The notes below the pieces were generated by a model. It did not search any database. It had not been told where the DNA came from and was given only the letters and a program-made list of their open reading frames with translations. From Comamonas sp. lk (lineage in GTDB: Bacteria > Pseudomonadota > Gammaproteobacteria > Burkholderiales > Burkholderiaceae_C), in the NCBI GenBank assembly GCA_945860595.1, contig CAMAQV010000015.1:1-53328 (forward strand): a DNA stretch of 53,328 nt, given 5' to 3'. Of the stretch, positions 16,283 to 24,567 are shown piece by piece. Both the position numbers and the translations under genes were made by a program. Numbering within the stretch: position 1 is the stretch's first letter; every line of letters begins with the position of its first letter.

Positions 16283-17215
16283 TCAGTGGGCTTTGGCCCG
16301 CATGGCCGCGCGCAATTGCGGTAATGCCTCCAGCATGGCTTGCCGCCCCGCCTCAATCGCCCGCTTGCGCGACGAGAAGTCGGCGCTGGAGACCTCGCGC
16401 AAGTCCGGGCGCACCACCACATCGGCTTCTTTGAGTTCAAATGTGTTGATGCTTTTGCCCATGATGCTAGCAGTCTGTAACAGGACTGCAATCGTGCCGC
16501 CGCTCCCACTGGGGTCCGGCGGGCTCGATATATCGATCGCCAGTACCACTTCGCCCCCCATGCGCCGCGCTGCACGCACCGGTACGGGTGAGACCAGACC
16601 GCCATCCACATAAGACCGCCCTGAAATTTTGACCGGCTGAAAAATTGCGGGCACGGCGCTGGATGCGCGCACTGCCATGCCGGTGTCTCCCCGTTGAAAC
16701 AGCATCATCTCCCCGGAGTAGAGATCGGTCGCGACAATGCCCAACGATGTCGGCATATTCTCGATCAGCCGACCACTGACCTGCTGGTTCACATATTTGG
16801 CCAATGCCTCGCCACGCAGCATGCCGGAGTTAAAGACCGGCAGGGTCCAATCCGTAATCGCGGCCTCTTCCATGGACTCACCAATTTGCTGCAGTTGCGC
16901 GCCAGTCTTACCGCTGGCGTACAAGGCCGCCACGACGCTGCCGGCTGACGTGCCCGCGACTACGTCAGGGCGTAAACCCGACTCCTCTAGCACCTGAATC
17001 ACCCCGATATGGGCAAAACCCCGGGCTGCACCGCCGCCTAAGGCAAGACCCAGTTTGGGTGGTGCCTTCAATGGTGCCGGTGCTGTAACCGTTACCGGCG
17101 CGGCGGAATCCGGTGCGGAAACTGGCTGGACAGGAGGTGGGGATGGCGCGCTCGCGCAAGCCACCAGCGAGGCTGAAAGCAAGCAAAGGCATAGTTGTGC
17201 AATCAGACGGGGCAT
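16283..17215 (-). CDS. Patatin-like phospholipase family lipoprotein (RssA-like)
   Basis: 310 residues from ATG 17215. The start is set by a lipoprotein signal (MPRLIAQLCLCLL...) with lipobox LVAC, Cys20; the frame extends upstream to 17371 without support. After a Pro/Ala-rich linker comes the patatin domain: oxyanion glycines LALGGGAARGFAHIG (about 57-71), nucleophile elbow GTSAGS with Ser90, and catalytic Asp in YVDGG. Serine-Asp dyad hydrolases of this group cut acyl chains from lipids. It is predicted to be membrane-anchored by lipid, which is notable since E. coli RssA is not. It is divergent from the small gene at 17294. Confidence 0.9.
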   Translation of the reverse strand: MPRLIAQLCLCLLSASLVACASAPSPPPVQPVSAPDSAAPVTVTAPAPLKAPPKLGLALGGGAARGFAHIGVIQVLEESGLRPDVVAGTSAGSVVAALYASGKTGAQLQQIGESMEEAAITDWTLPVFNSGMLRGEALAKYVNQQVSGRLIENMPTSLGIVATDLYSGEMMLFQRGDTGMAVRASSAVPAIFQPVKISGRSYVDGGLVSPVPVRAARRMGGEVVLAIDISSPPDPSGSGGTIAVLLQTASIMGKSINTFELKEADVVVRPDLREVSSADFSSRKRAIEAGRQAMLEALPQLRAAMRAKAH

Positions 17216-17293
17216 GGTGCGGTGAAACGGGTGGGTCGCGCAAAGATTGGGGCCGGGCGCACAATACGCTTTTTCAAAACCCAGCAGGAGTTC

Positions 17294-17521
17294 ATGGCGA
17301 AAAAAAGTCTCTGGGCCGACAAGGTGTGCGCGCTGGTAATGGGCGGCAATACGAGTGCGGCGATGGCGCAAATGCGGGTCGCACCCGACCCGCAGGACTT
17401 ACAGCGCCTGCGTAAGCTGCTCATCCAGTCGGGCTTGCTGGAAAGATATCCGGCTTTGGCGCTGGCGCTGAACGAGCATCTTGCCCTGCTGTCGTCCCCG
17501 CGCCTGCACCGCGCTCCCTGA
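17294..17521 (+). CDS. Small protein of unknown function
   Basis: 75 residues from ATG 17294, with AGGAG directly upstream (short spacing of 3). The sequence starts MAKKSLWADKVC and is mostly helical (VAPDPQDLQRLRKLLIQSGLLERYPALALALNEHL). No signal peptide, metal motif or family is recognised. It is convergent with the Lys/His-rich secreted protein gene at 17542, 20 bp away. The ribosome site and lack of overlap with any better gene make it plausible; its role is unknown. Confidence 0.55.
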   Translation: MAKKSLWADKVCALVMGGNTSAAMAQMRVAPDPQDLQRLRKLLIQSGLLERYPALALALNEHLALLSSPRLHRAP

Positions 17522-17541
17522 ACCGGAAGCGCTCGGGCCAC

Positions 17542-17754
17542 TTACATGCTGGCGGCTTTTTTGGCCTTGGATTTGGCCTTGTGGTGCTTTTTTGCAGCCA
17601 CTTTATGCACATGCTTTTTATGGGCCTTGGCATGTGGTTTTTTAGCTGCCGTGCTTGCTGGCGCGGCCGGCGCAACCGAGGGTTCTGACTGGGCCTGGGC
17701 CATCACGGCAAAAGCCGACATCACTGTGCCAATGACAAGAGACTGTAGTTTCAT
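17542..17754 (-). CDS. Small secreted Lys/Ala/His-rich protein, acid-shock (Asr)-like composition
   Basis: 70 residues from ATG 17754 with GAGGA well placed before it; an ATG at 17766 is less well supported. A signal peptide (MKLQSLVIGTVMSAFAVMAQAQ) is followed by a Pro/Ala stretch and a very basic tail of Lys, Ala and six His (KKPHAKAHKKHVHK, KKHHKAKSKAKK). The composition resembles the periplasmic acid-shock protein Asr of enterobacteria, but low-complexity similarity is weak evidence. The basic tail may buffer protons, bind metals or bind nucleic acid. Confidence 0.6.
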   Translation of the reverse strand: MKLQSLVIGTVMSAFAVMAQAQSEPSVAPAAPASTAAKKPHAKAHKKHVHKVAAKKHHKAKSKAKKAASM

Positions 17755-17829
17755 GGGATTCCTCATTCAGAACTAGTGGTGGGATTCCATGCTAGCACGC
17801 GCTACGTAAACCAAGTGGGTGTGGACGGA

Positions 17830-18927
17830 CTAAATGAGGCTGTCCAGGGCGCGCATATAAGCCGGCTGCACCATCAGCGCATCCCAGTCCACGGCGGCAC
17901 GGCTTGGCAGCAGCGCGGTTCGTCGGGCCTCGGCGCGCTCACTGGCGTGCCACTCGCCCTTCAGCAAGGCTTCGGTCATTTCTTCCAAGAGCCTGTCGAT
18001 CGCGTGGCCCTCTTCCACCAACGATTGGTTACACAGCAGCGTCAGGTCGCAACCGGCGCGCAGGGCTGCCAATGTGGCTGCCGTGTCGCTCAACTCCACG
18101 CCCTGGATGCGGCGCGCAGCCGCCATGGACAAATCGTCGCTAAACACCGCGCCGGTGAAACCGAGTCGGCCCCGCAAAATATCCTGTAGCCATACTGGGG
18201 AAAAGCCAGCCGGTCGCGCGTCGACGGTCGGATAGACCACGTGGGCGGGCATCACCGCGGACAAGGTGTTGCTCAACCAGCGGTATGGAGCGGCATCTTC
18301 GGCCAGGATGGCGGTCAGGCTGCGCCGGTCCACAGCAGCCGCCACATGGGAGTCGGCACTGGCATAGCCGTGACCGGGGAAATGTTTGCCGCAATGGGCC
18401 ACGCCGCTTTGCAGCATACCCTGCACCAGGCTGCGGGCCAGCAGGCTGACCACTGCAGGGTCCCGGTTGAAGGAGCGGTCTCCGATCACGCCGCTGCGGC
18501 CATGGTCTAGATCAAGCACCGGAGCAAAACTCAGGTCCACACCGCAGGCACGCAACTCGCTGCCCAGCACATAGCCACAGGCGGTAGCCGCATTGCAGGC
18601 GTCCAGGGGACCCGCGCGGGTATCCGATGCACGTCTGGCTGCGTGGCGCGGGGCTTGCATCCACATCTCCCCCAGGGAGCGCATGGGGGGCAGGTGCGTG
18701 AAGCCATCAGATTTGAAGCGCTGCACCCGACCGCCTTCGTGGTCCACGGCAATCAGCACATCACCGCGCACAGCTTTGATGCTCTTGCACAGCGCCGTGA
18801 GCTGCGCGCGGCTTTCCCAGTTGCGGGTAAACAGAATCAGCCCGCCAACCAGCGGGTGGCGCAGTCTTTGCCGGTCGCGCTTGCTCAGACTGGTCGAAGC
18901 AATGTCTATCATCAAGGGGGCGTGCAC
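17830..18927 (-). CDS. nagZ: Beta-N-acetylhexosaminidase NagZ
   Basis: 365 residues, glycoside hydrolase family 3. NagZ removes N-acetylglucosamine from anhydro-muropeptides in the cytosol during peptidoglycan recycling. Seen: IAVDHEGGRVQRF (about 61-73), FAPVLDLD, the KHFPGHG motif (His of the general acid/base loop, about 181-187) and the nucleophile Asp in VFSDDLSM (about 262-269). It follows acpS by 9 bp at the end of the lepA-to-nagZ run. An insert around residues 96-112 (RRASDTRAGPLDACN) appears longer than usual. Confidence 0.95.
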   Translation of the reverse strand: MHAPLMIDIASTSLSKRDRQRLRHPLVGGLILFTRNWESRAQLTALCKSIKAVRGDVLIAVDHEGGRVQRFKSDGFTHLPPMRSLGEMWMQAPRHAARRASDTRAGPLDACNAATACGYVLGSELRACGVDLSFAPVLDLDHGRSGVIGDRSFNRDPAVVSLLARSLVQGMLQSGVAHCGKHFPGHGYASADSHVAAAVDRRSLTAILAEDAAPYRWLSNTLSAVMPAHVVYPTVDARPAGFSPVWLQDILRGRLGFTGAVFSDDLSMAAARRIQGVELSDTAATLAALRAGCDLTLLCNQSLVEEGHAIDRLLEEMTEALLKGEWHASERAEARRTALLPSRAAVDWDALMVQPAYMRALDSLI

Positions 18928-18936
18928 GCAGGGCTC

Positions 18937-19353
18937 CTACTCATCGATTGGCACGGACTCGGGATGGACCTCGGCCACACAAAAACTCGCGGCGTAATCG
19001 CTCTCGTCACTCACCGTGACATGAAAGCCCAGCCGCCGCGCCGTGCACCAGGTGTACAAATCTCCATGAACCACCAGATACGGCGCACCGCTGGGGTGGT
19101 TGAGAATTTCGCAATTCCGCCAGGTCATGGGCATACGGATGCCCAGGCCAATGGCTTTGCTGAATGCCTCTTTGGCGCTGAAGCGCGTAGCCAGATAGCG
19201 GTTGGCGCGGTCCGGCCAACGCAGGCCCCGCGCGCGCCAGACCTGTAACTCCGCCGCACCCAAAACCCGCTGCGCAAAACGGTCTCCATGGCGTAGTTGC
19301 GCTGCGGCAATGCGCCGGACATCGCAAATGTCAGTACCGATACCAAAAATCAT
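18937..19353 (-). CDS. acpS: Holo-[acyl-carrier-protein] synthase
   Basis: 138 residues from ATG 19353 ([12 protein letters not shown]). AcpS attaches the 4'-phosphopantetheine arm of CoA to Ser of ACP; the target acpP is in this window at 29836. Conserved Asp in [12 protein letters not shown] (residue 8) and Glu in [13 protein letters not shown] (about 58-70) bind Mg2+ and CoA. The protein is slightly longer than E. coli AcpS (126). Start lies 7 bp after the pdxJ stop; the two are cotranscribed in most proteobacteria. Confidence 0.95.
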   Translation of the reverse strand: MIFGIGTDICDVRRIAAAQLRHGDRFAQRVLGAAELQVWRARGLRWPDRANRYLATRFSAKEAFSKAIGLGIRMPMTWRNCEILNHPSGAPYLVVHGDLYTWCTARRLGFHVTVSDESDYAASFCVAEVHPESVPIDE

Positions 19354-19360
19354 GCGCCAC

Positions 19361-20116
19361 TCAGACCAAACATGCCCGGTAAGCGCGCACGGTGTCGGCA
19401 CAACCCATCTCCAGCGCATCCGCAATCAGCGCGTGACCGATCGAGACTTCGCGCAGTCCGGGCACCTTCCGCGCAAACGCCGCGAGGTTGACCAGGTTGA
19501 GATCATGACCGGCATTCACGCCCAAACCGGCATCCAGAGCGGCTTGGGCAGCGGCGGCAAAGCGCTGCAACTGTGCGTCCTGGTCTGCCGTACCCCAGGC
19601 GGCGGCGTAGGGCTCGGTGTACAGCTCCACCCGGTCGGCGCCGGCCGCTTTGGCGCCCGCCATGGCAGAAGCGTCCGCGTCCATGAACAGGCTCACGCGG
19701 GCACCCAGGGCCTGCGCCTGCGCGATCAATGGCCGCAGGGTGGCCGCATCGGCAGGAAAGTTCCAGCCATGGTCGCTGGTGAATTGCCCTTCCCCGTCGG
19801 GGACAAAAGTCAGCTGGTGCACGGGCAGACCCCGCGCTCGGATGTCCTGCGCACAGGCCAGCAGGTTGTGTAAGGGATTGCCTTCGATGTTGAACTCGCG
19901 GTCCGGCCAGTCGCGCATCAGCTCGGCCAGATCCACCACATCATGGGCCCGGATATGGCGCGCATCCGGGCGGGGGTGCACCGTGATACCCGCGGCACCG
20001 GCTTGCAAACACAGGGTGGCTGCGCGCGTCAGGCTGGGTATGCCCAGATGCCGGGTGTTGCGCAGCAGCGCGACTTTGTTCAGATTGACGGACAGGGCAA
20101 TACGGTTGGAGCGCAT
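19361..20116 (-). CDS. pdxJ: Pyridoxine 5'-phosphate synthase
   Basis: 251 residues, a TIM barrel that condenses 1-deoxyxylulose-5-phosphate with 3-amino-2-oxopropyl phosphate to make pyridoxine 5'-phosphate (vitamin B6). Signatures: [75 protein letters not shown] and [12 protein letters not shown]. It starts 23 bp after the recO stop and belongs to the rnc-era-recO-pdxJ-acpS run. Confidence 0.97.
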   Translation of the reverse strand: MRSNRIALSVNLNKVALLRNTRHLGIPSLTRAATLCLQAGAAGITVHPRPDARHIRAHDVVDLAELMRDWPDREFNIEGNPLHNLLACAQDIRARGLPVHQLTFVPDGEGQFTSDHGWNFPADAATLRPLIAQAQALGARVSLFMDADASAMAGAKAAGADRVELYTEPYAAAWGTADQDAQLQRFAAAAQAALDAGLGVNAGHDLNLVNLAAFARKVPGLREVSIGHALIADALEMGCADTVRAYRACLV

Positions 20117-20139
20117 AGGGCTTTGAAGGGTTGAGGCGG

Positions 20140-20901
20140 CTAAAGCGCCTGGATATCAAACATCATTTGTCGGGTGCGTAAGGTTTTGACGCCGCAATGG
20201 TAGTGCAGCAGCTGGCGCAACTGCGGTTTGAGCCCGGCCATGTGCTCGGCGCAGGCGCGCAACGTGGGGCCGAACGGGGCACTGTCACGCAGCGCGGCTT
20301 GGACTACGCTCCATTGCGCACCACTCAAACTGGCGCGGTCATCGGCATGGGCGACGCGCAAACCGCCCTCGGGCACCAACACATATGCGGCATCCGCTTG
20401 CAGTGCAGCCAGAGTCAGGGTTTGCATGTCGAGCTGGGGCAGCAAACCGACCTCGCGCAGCAGCAAGATTTCGTAGGTGCGCAGCGCAGCCTGAAGCAAA
20501 TCCGCGTGCCCGCCGGCAACCACCTCGACCACCCGCGCATACACGTCGAACAAGGCCGGATGCGGGTCATCCCGGGCCAGCAAGGCCAGCAGCAGCTCGT
20601 TGAGGTAGTAGCCCGAAAGAAGGGCATCGCCCTTGGGCATCACATGGCCGCCCTGCCACTCGGCGCTTTTGAGGGTGCGGATTTCACCGTCGCCACCAAA
20701 GGCAATGTGCAGCGGCTGCATGGGCAGCAAAATCGGCCGCAAGCTGGAGCTCGGTCGTTTGGCGCCTTTGGCAACCAGGGCAATGCGGCCGTGGTGGCGC
20801 GTGAAGACCTCAAGAATCAGGCTGGACTCGCTCCAGTCATAGCGGTGCAGCACATAGGCAGGCTCTTCGCTGAAGCGCTGCGCAGGGCGACGCGATGCCA
20901 T
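20140..20901 (-). CDS. recO: DNA repair protein RecO
   Basis: 253 residues from ATG 20901 ([10 protein letters not shown]); the frame is open far upstream through era but that is overlap in another frame. RecO loads RecA onto SSB-coated single-stranded DNA with RecR and anneals strands. The N-terminal OB fold reads [36 protein letters not shown], followed by an all-helical C-terminal part ([27 protein letters not shown]). The C-terminal zinc cysteines of some RecO proteins are not seen. It is 10 bp after the era stop. Confidence 0.95.
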   Translation of the reverse strand: MASRRPAQRFSEEPAYVLHRYDWSESSLILEVFTRHHGRIALVAKGAKRPSSSLRPILLPMQPLHIAFGGDGEIRTLKSAEWQGGHVMPKGDALLSGYYLNELLLALLARDDPHPALFDVYARVVEVVAGGHADLLQAALRTYEILLLREVGLLPQLDMQTLTLAALQADAAYVLVPEGGLRVAHADDRASLSGAQWSVVQAALRDSAPFGPTLRACAEHMAGLKPQLRQLLHYHCGVKTLRTRQMMFDIQAL

Positions 20902-20911
20902 GTCGGCCTGC

Positions 20912-21946
20912 TTATTCGTAACCGAAAGCGCGCACGCGGGCCTCGTCATCGGCCCAACCGGAGCGGACTTTGACCCACATTTCGATGAAGACCTTGGCGT
21001 CAAGCAGGCGCTCCAGTTCAACCCGGGTCTCGGTACCGATGCGCTTGATGCGCTCGCCCTTGTCGCCGATGACCATGGCTTTATGGCTGTCGCGCTCAAC
21101 CACAATGGTGGCGGCAATACGCACCAGGCGCTTTTGCTTTCCCACTCCGGGCTCTTCCGAAAACTGGTCAATGACCACGGTCGACGTGTAGGGAAGCTCA
21201 TCACCGGTGAGTCGAAACAACTTTTCACGCACCGTCTCTGAGGCCAGGAATTTTTCACTGCGGTCGGTCAATTCATCGGGGGCATACCACCAAGGCTGCT
21301 CTGGCAGGAATTTTTCGCAAATATCGAGCATGCGCGCGACGTCCTTGGCATTTTTGGCCGAGATGGGCACGAATTCAGCGAAGGCATGCCGTTGCTGCAT
21401 CTCCTGCAACCAGGGGGCCAGGTCCGAGCGGCGCTCCACCTGGTCGAGCTTATTGGCCACCAACAGCGTGGGCACCTCTTTGCTCAGCAAGGCGAGCACC
21501 TTGGCGTCAGCCTGGTTGAACATACCGGCTTCGACCACAAAAAGAATCAAGTCCACATCACCCACCGCACCGACCACGGTTTTGTTCAACGAGCGGTTCA
21601 AGGCGTTGTTGTGGCGGGTCTGGAAACCGGGGGTATCCACAAACACGAACTGCGTCGCGCCGCGCGTGTGCATGCCGGTGATGCGGTGGCGGGTGGTCTG
21701 CGCCTTGCGGGATGTGATGCTGACTTTTTGCCCGACCAGCGCGTTCATCAGCGTGGATTTGCCCACATTGGGTTTGCCCACAATCGCTACCAACCCGCAG
21801 CGTTGACCGGCCTGTGCGGCGGTCGGGTCGGCCGTTTTCATGCCGGTTTTCAACAGGCCCTGCAACATGGCATCCAGCGCTTCTGTATCTTGCGCAGGCT
21901 CGGCGGCCTGCGCTGCGGGCTTGGGGGAACTCTTTTTCGTACTCAT
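20912..21946 (-). CDS. era: GTPase Era
   Basis: 344 residues. Era is an essential GTPase that binds the 3' end of 16S rRNA during small-subunit maturation. The G domain has GKPNVGKST (G1, about 57-65), the switch region TTRHRI, DTPGF (G3) and NKLDQ (G4); the KH domain follows ([28 protein letters not shown], about 270-300). The N-terminus is extended by about 45 residues rich in Ala, Lys and Pro compared with E. coli Era. Its start overlaps the rnc stop by 4 bp (21943-21946), implying coupling. Confidence 0.97.
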   Translation of the reverse strand: MSTKKSSPKPAAQAAEPAQDTEALDAMLQGLLKTGMKTADPTAAQAGQRCGLVAIVGKPNVGKSTLMNALVGQKVSITSRKAQTTRHRITGMHTRGATQFVFVDTPGFQTRHNNALNRSLNKTVVGAVGDVDLILFVVEAGMFNQADAKVLALLSKEVPTLLVANKLDQVERRSDLAPWLQEMQQRHAFAEFVPISAKNAKDVARMLDICEKFLPEQPWWYAPDELTDRSEKFLASETVREKLFRLTGDELPYTSTVVIDQFSEEPGVGKQKRLVRIAATIVVERDSHKAMVIGDKGERIKRIGTETRVELERLLDAKVFIEMWVKVRSGWADDEARVRAFGYE

Positions 21947-22629
21947 GGAATAGCCCTGTTTTTGATGGTTTCCAGCATGGCCGCAGCCGCAGCCTGCTCA
22001 CCCGCACGACGCGATGCGCCAATGCCGCGCTCACTCAAACCCAGCGGCTCAATGGCGCACTCGACGTCAAAGCTTTGCTGGTGCGCGGCACCCAGTGTGG
22101 CGACCACGCGGTACACCGCCAACGGTCGCTTGCGCGCTTGCAGCCACTCCTGCAGTTCGGTCTTGGGGTCTTTGCCCACGGCCTGCATGGCAGGGTGGAT
22201 ATCGACCTCGGCAAACAAGCGCTGCACCACCGCCTGCGCCGCGGCAAAGCCCGCATCCAGGTACACCGCGCCCAGAACCGACTCGAGCGCATCAGCCAAA
22301 ATCGACGGACGCTTGGGCCCCCCCGAGCGCATTTCACCCTCGCCCAGGCGCAGCAGTTCGGACAAACCGAGATCCAGGGCCAGCTTGTGCAAGGTCTCCT
22401 GGCGCACCAGGTTGGCGCGTATGCGCGACAAATCGCCCTCGGCCAAGCTACCCAGTCGCGCGTACAACATGTCCGAGACGGCCAAACCCAATACCGAGTC
22501 ACCCAGGAATTCCAGGCGCTCGTAATGGTCGGCAGAGAAGCTGCGGTGCGTCAGCGCGCGGCGCAGCAAGTCGGGGTTCTGGAATCGGTACTGCAAACGC
22601 AGCTGCAGCTGCTCCAGCCCCTGGGTCAT
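21943..22629 (-). CDS. rnc: Ribonuclease III
   Basis: 228 residues from ATG 22629 (MTQGLEQLQ); an in-frame TTG at 22668 would overlap the upstream lepB-like gene and is less likely. RNase III cuts double-stranded RNA, including rRNA precursors. The signature [15 protein letters not shown] (about 35-49) holds the catalytic Glu and Asp; a second catalytic set is in [16 protein letters not shown]; the double-stranded RNA-binding domain is at about 155-225 ([30 protein letters not shown]). No strong ribosome site is seen before the chosen start. Confidence 0.95.
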   Translation of the reverse strand: MTQGLEQLQLRLQYRFQNPDLLRRALTHRSFSADHYERLEFLGDSVLGLAVSDMLYARLGSLAEGDLSRIRANLVRQETLHKLALDLGLSELLRLGEGEMRSGGPKRPSILADALESVLGAVYLDAGFAAAQAVVQRLFAEVDIHPAMQAVGKDPKTELQEWLQARKRPLAVYRVVATLGAAHQQSFDVECAIEPLGLSERGIGASRRAGEQAAAAAMLETIKNRAIP

Positions 22630-22651
22630 GGCGTACGCTGGCGTACCGCCA

Positions 22652-23569
22652 TCAGTTGAAGCCGCCAATGCGTTTGAGGCTGCTGAAATTCATCCAAACA
22701 AAAAAGGCTCTGCCCACGATATTGGCGTCAGGCACAAAGCCCCAATAGCGCGAGTCCAGCGAGTTGTCGCGGTTGTCGCCCATCATGAAATAGTGGCCAT
22801 CAGGGACTTTGCAGGTCACGCCTTCAACGGTGTAGTTGCAGCCCTCGGCTCCGAAAAAGTTGGGCTGCACTTGCACGAAGGCGGGGCGGTTGTCATCGTT
22901 CAACAAGCGGTGCGGCTTTTCGCCCAGTTTTTCTTCGAACTGTTTGAAGTAGCGCATGGAATCCTCATCCAGAAAATCAGGGAGCGCATTAGTCTCCACC
23001 ACCTGGCCGTTCACGGTGAGGCGCTTGTTGCGATAGGCCACGGTGTCGCCGGGCACGCCCACTACGCGCTTGATGTAGTCCAAGCTGGGTTGGGGCGGGT
23101 AGCGGAACACCATCACATCACCGCGCTGGGGCTTGTTGCCCTCGGTGATCTTGGTGTTGATGACCGGCAGGCGCAAGCCATAGTGGTACTTGTTCACCAG
23201 AATCAAATCACCCACGAGTAGCGTGGGAATCATGGCTCCAGAGGGAATGTGAAAAGGTTCTAATACAAACCATCTGCAGAATGGAACTATCAAGAACAGC
23301 GGAACCAGTCCTTGCCAGGTTGAATACCATGGGCGAATTGAAAAATCGTCAACCGTAGAAAGAACATAAAACGAATGAAGAACAGATACCGGCAATGCGA
23401 CGTAAAAATAACGGCTGTCAAAACCAAAAAACTGGGCTAAGAGGTAAAAAATATTTAGTCCGACAAAATATGTCGCCGCCACTACCGGTTTGCGTAAATA
23501 CAGAAAGCCAAAAGGAGGCAGCAATCCCAGTACGAAAACTATAAATTTGTTCGGCTTTATTGATTCCAT
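22652..23569 (-). CDS. Signal peptidase I paralog with Ser-to-Ala at the nucleophile, predicted pseudoenzyme
   Basis: 305 residues, in tandem with lepB (11 bp apart). From about residue 100 on it closely matches its neighbour and has every S26 box: PSGAMIPTLLVGD (109-121), RGDVMVFRYP, YIKRVVGVPGD with the general-base Lys167, and GDNRDNSLDSRYWG. But the nucleophile position, Ser before Met in PSGSM, is Ala112 (codon GCC at 23236-23234). The N-terminal 100 residues have three or four membrane helices (about 8-24, 28-48, 54-72, 86-102), unlike those of lepB, and the DNA there is visibly AT-richer. It may be inactive, use the nearby Ser110, or act on other partners. The rnc start follows. Confidence 0.8.
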   Translation of the reverse strand: MESIKPNKFIVFVLGLLPPFGFLYLRKPVVAATYFVGLNIFYLLAQFFGFDSRYFYVALPVSVLHSFYVLSTVDDFSIRPWYSTWQGLVPLFLIVPFCRWFVLEPFHIPSGAMIPTLLVGDLILVNKYHYGLRLPVINTKITEGNKPQRGDVMVFRYPPQPSLDYIKRVVGVPGDTVAYRNKRLTVNGQVVETNALPDFLDEDSMRYFKQFEEKLGEKPHRLLNDDNRPAFVQVQPNFFGAEGCNYTVEGVTCKVPDGHYFMMGDNRDNSLDSRYWGFVPDANIVGRAFFVWMNFSSLKRIGGFN

Positions 23570-23580
23570 ATGACCGACGT

Positions 23581-24567
23581 TTAATTTATTGCTCGAGCGC
23601 TAGTTGGATCGAAACTAAAAGGGTTCCACAACGAAAAATGCATCCATACAAAAACAGCCTTCCCGACGATATTGGCTTCAGGAACAAAACCCCAGTAGCG
23701 CGAATCCGCCGAGTTGTCGCGGTTGTCACCCATCATGAAATAGTGGCCTTCCGGTACCTTGCAGGTTACGCCTTCTACCGTGTAAACGCAGCCTTCAGGA
23801 ACTAAAAATTCGGGTTTCAATTGAATAAAGGCGGGGCTGTTTGGGTAATTAAGTAGGCGGTGCGGTTTATCGCCCAGTTTTTCTTCGAACTGTTTAAAAT
23901 ATTGCGATGCATCTTCATCCAAAAAATCGGGTACGGCCTTCGTAACAATCACCTGCCCGTTGATGGTCAGGCGCTTGTTGAGATAGGCAACGGTGTCGCC
24001 GGGCACGCCAATCACGCGCTTGATGTAGTCCAAACTAGGCGTCGGCGGGAAGCGGAACACCATCACATCACCGCGCTGGGGTTTACTACCTTCGGTGATT
24101 TTGGTTTTGATGACAGGCAGGCGAAACCCGTAATGAAACTTATTAACCAGAATAAGATCATTAACCAAAAGGGTGGGGATCATGGATCCAGACGGGATTT
24201 TGAATGGCTCAAATAAAAAAGCACGCAAAATAAAAACGGTGATGACCACCGGAGCCAAACCGGCGGTCCACTCCAACCACCATGGCTGAGCCAAAATTGC
24301 GGCCTTAGCCTCGGTTACATCGCCATCGACCTGCTTGATTCCCTGCTGGGAAAGGGCCTTGCGCCGTTCCGCATCCTCAGATTCCAGTTGCTCGGCTGCA
24401 CGTTTGCGTGCCGGCGCGAAAATTACTTGTTCGGCTATCCAGTATGCACCGGTAACCACGGAAACGACAAACAACAACAGCTCGAAGTTAGTTTGAACCT
24501 GCCCACTAAACCACGCCACGAGCCATCCGACTAAAGCGGCCAACAAAAAAGCAGTCAACGCTTGCAT
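23581..24567 (-). CDS. lepB: Signal peptidase I
   Basis: 328 residues from ATG 24567, overlapping the lepA stop (TGATG). LepB is the inner-membrane protease that removes signal peptides from Sec and Tat substrates. Two membrane helices (about 3-20 and 30-50) flank a charged cytoplasmic loop; a third hydrophobic stretch (about 100-120) precedes the catalytic domain. The nucleophile Ser128 (in PSGSMIPTL) and the general base Lys183 (in YIKRVIGVPGD) are present, as is GDNRDNSADSRYWG. Box B reads LLVNDLI where LLxGD is usual. The lepA-lepB order is the common one. The 3' end and N-terminal part look AT-richer than the neighbours. Confidence 0.95.
   Translation of the reverse strand: MQALTAFLLAALVGWLVAWFSGQVQTNFELLLFVVSVVTGAYWIAEQVIFAPARKRAAEQLESEDAERRKALSQQGIKQVDGDVTEAKAAILAQPWWLEWTAGLAPVVITVFILRAFLFEPFKIPSGSMIPTLLVNDLILVNKFHYGFRLPVIKTKITEGSKPQRGDVMVFRFPPTPSLDYIKRVIGVPGDTVAYLNKRLTINGQVIVTKAVPDFLDEDASQYFKQFEEKLGDKPHRLLNYPNSPAFIQLKPEFLVPEGCVYTVEGVTCKVPEGHYFMMGDNRDNSADSRYWGFVPEANIVGKAVFVWMHFSLWNPFSFDPTSARAIN

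Noticed and set aside
20140..21258. Longer recO frame with about 119 extra N-terminal residues
   Set aside because: The extra part is era in another frame, and RecO's OB fold begins just after ATG 20901.
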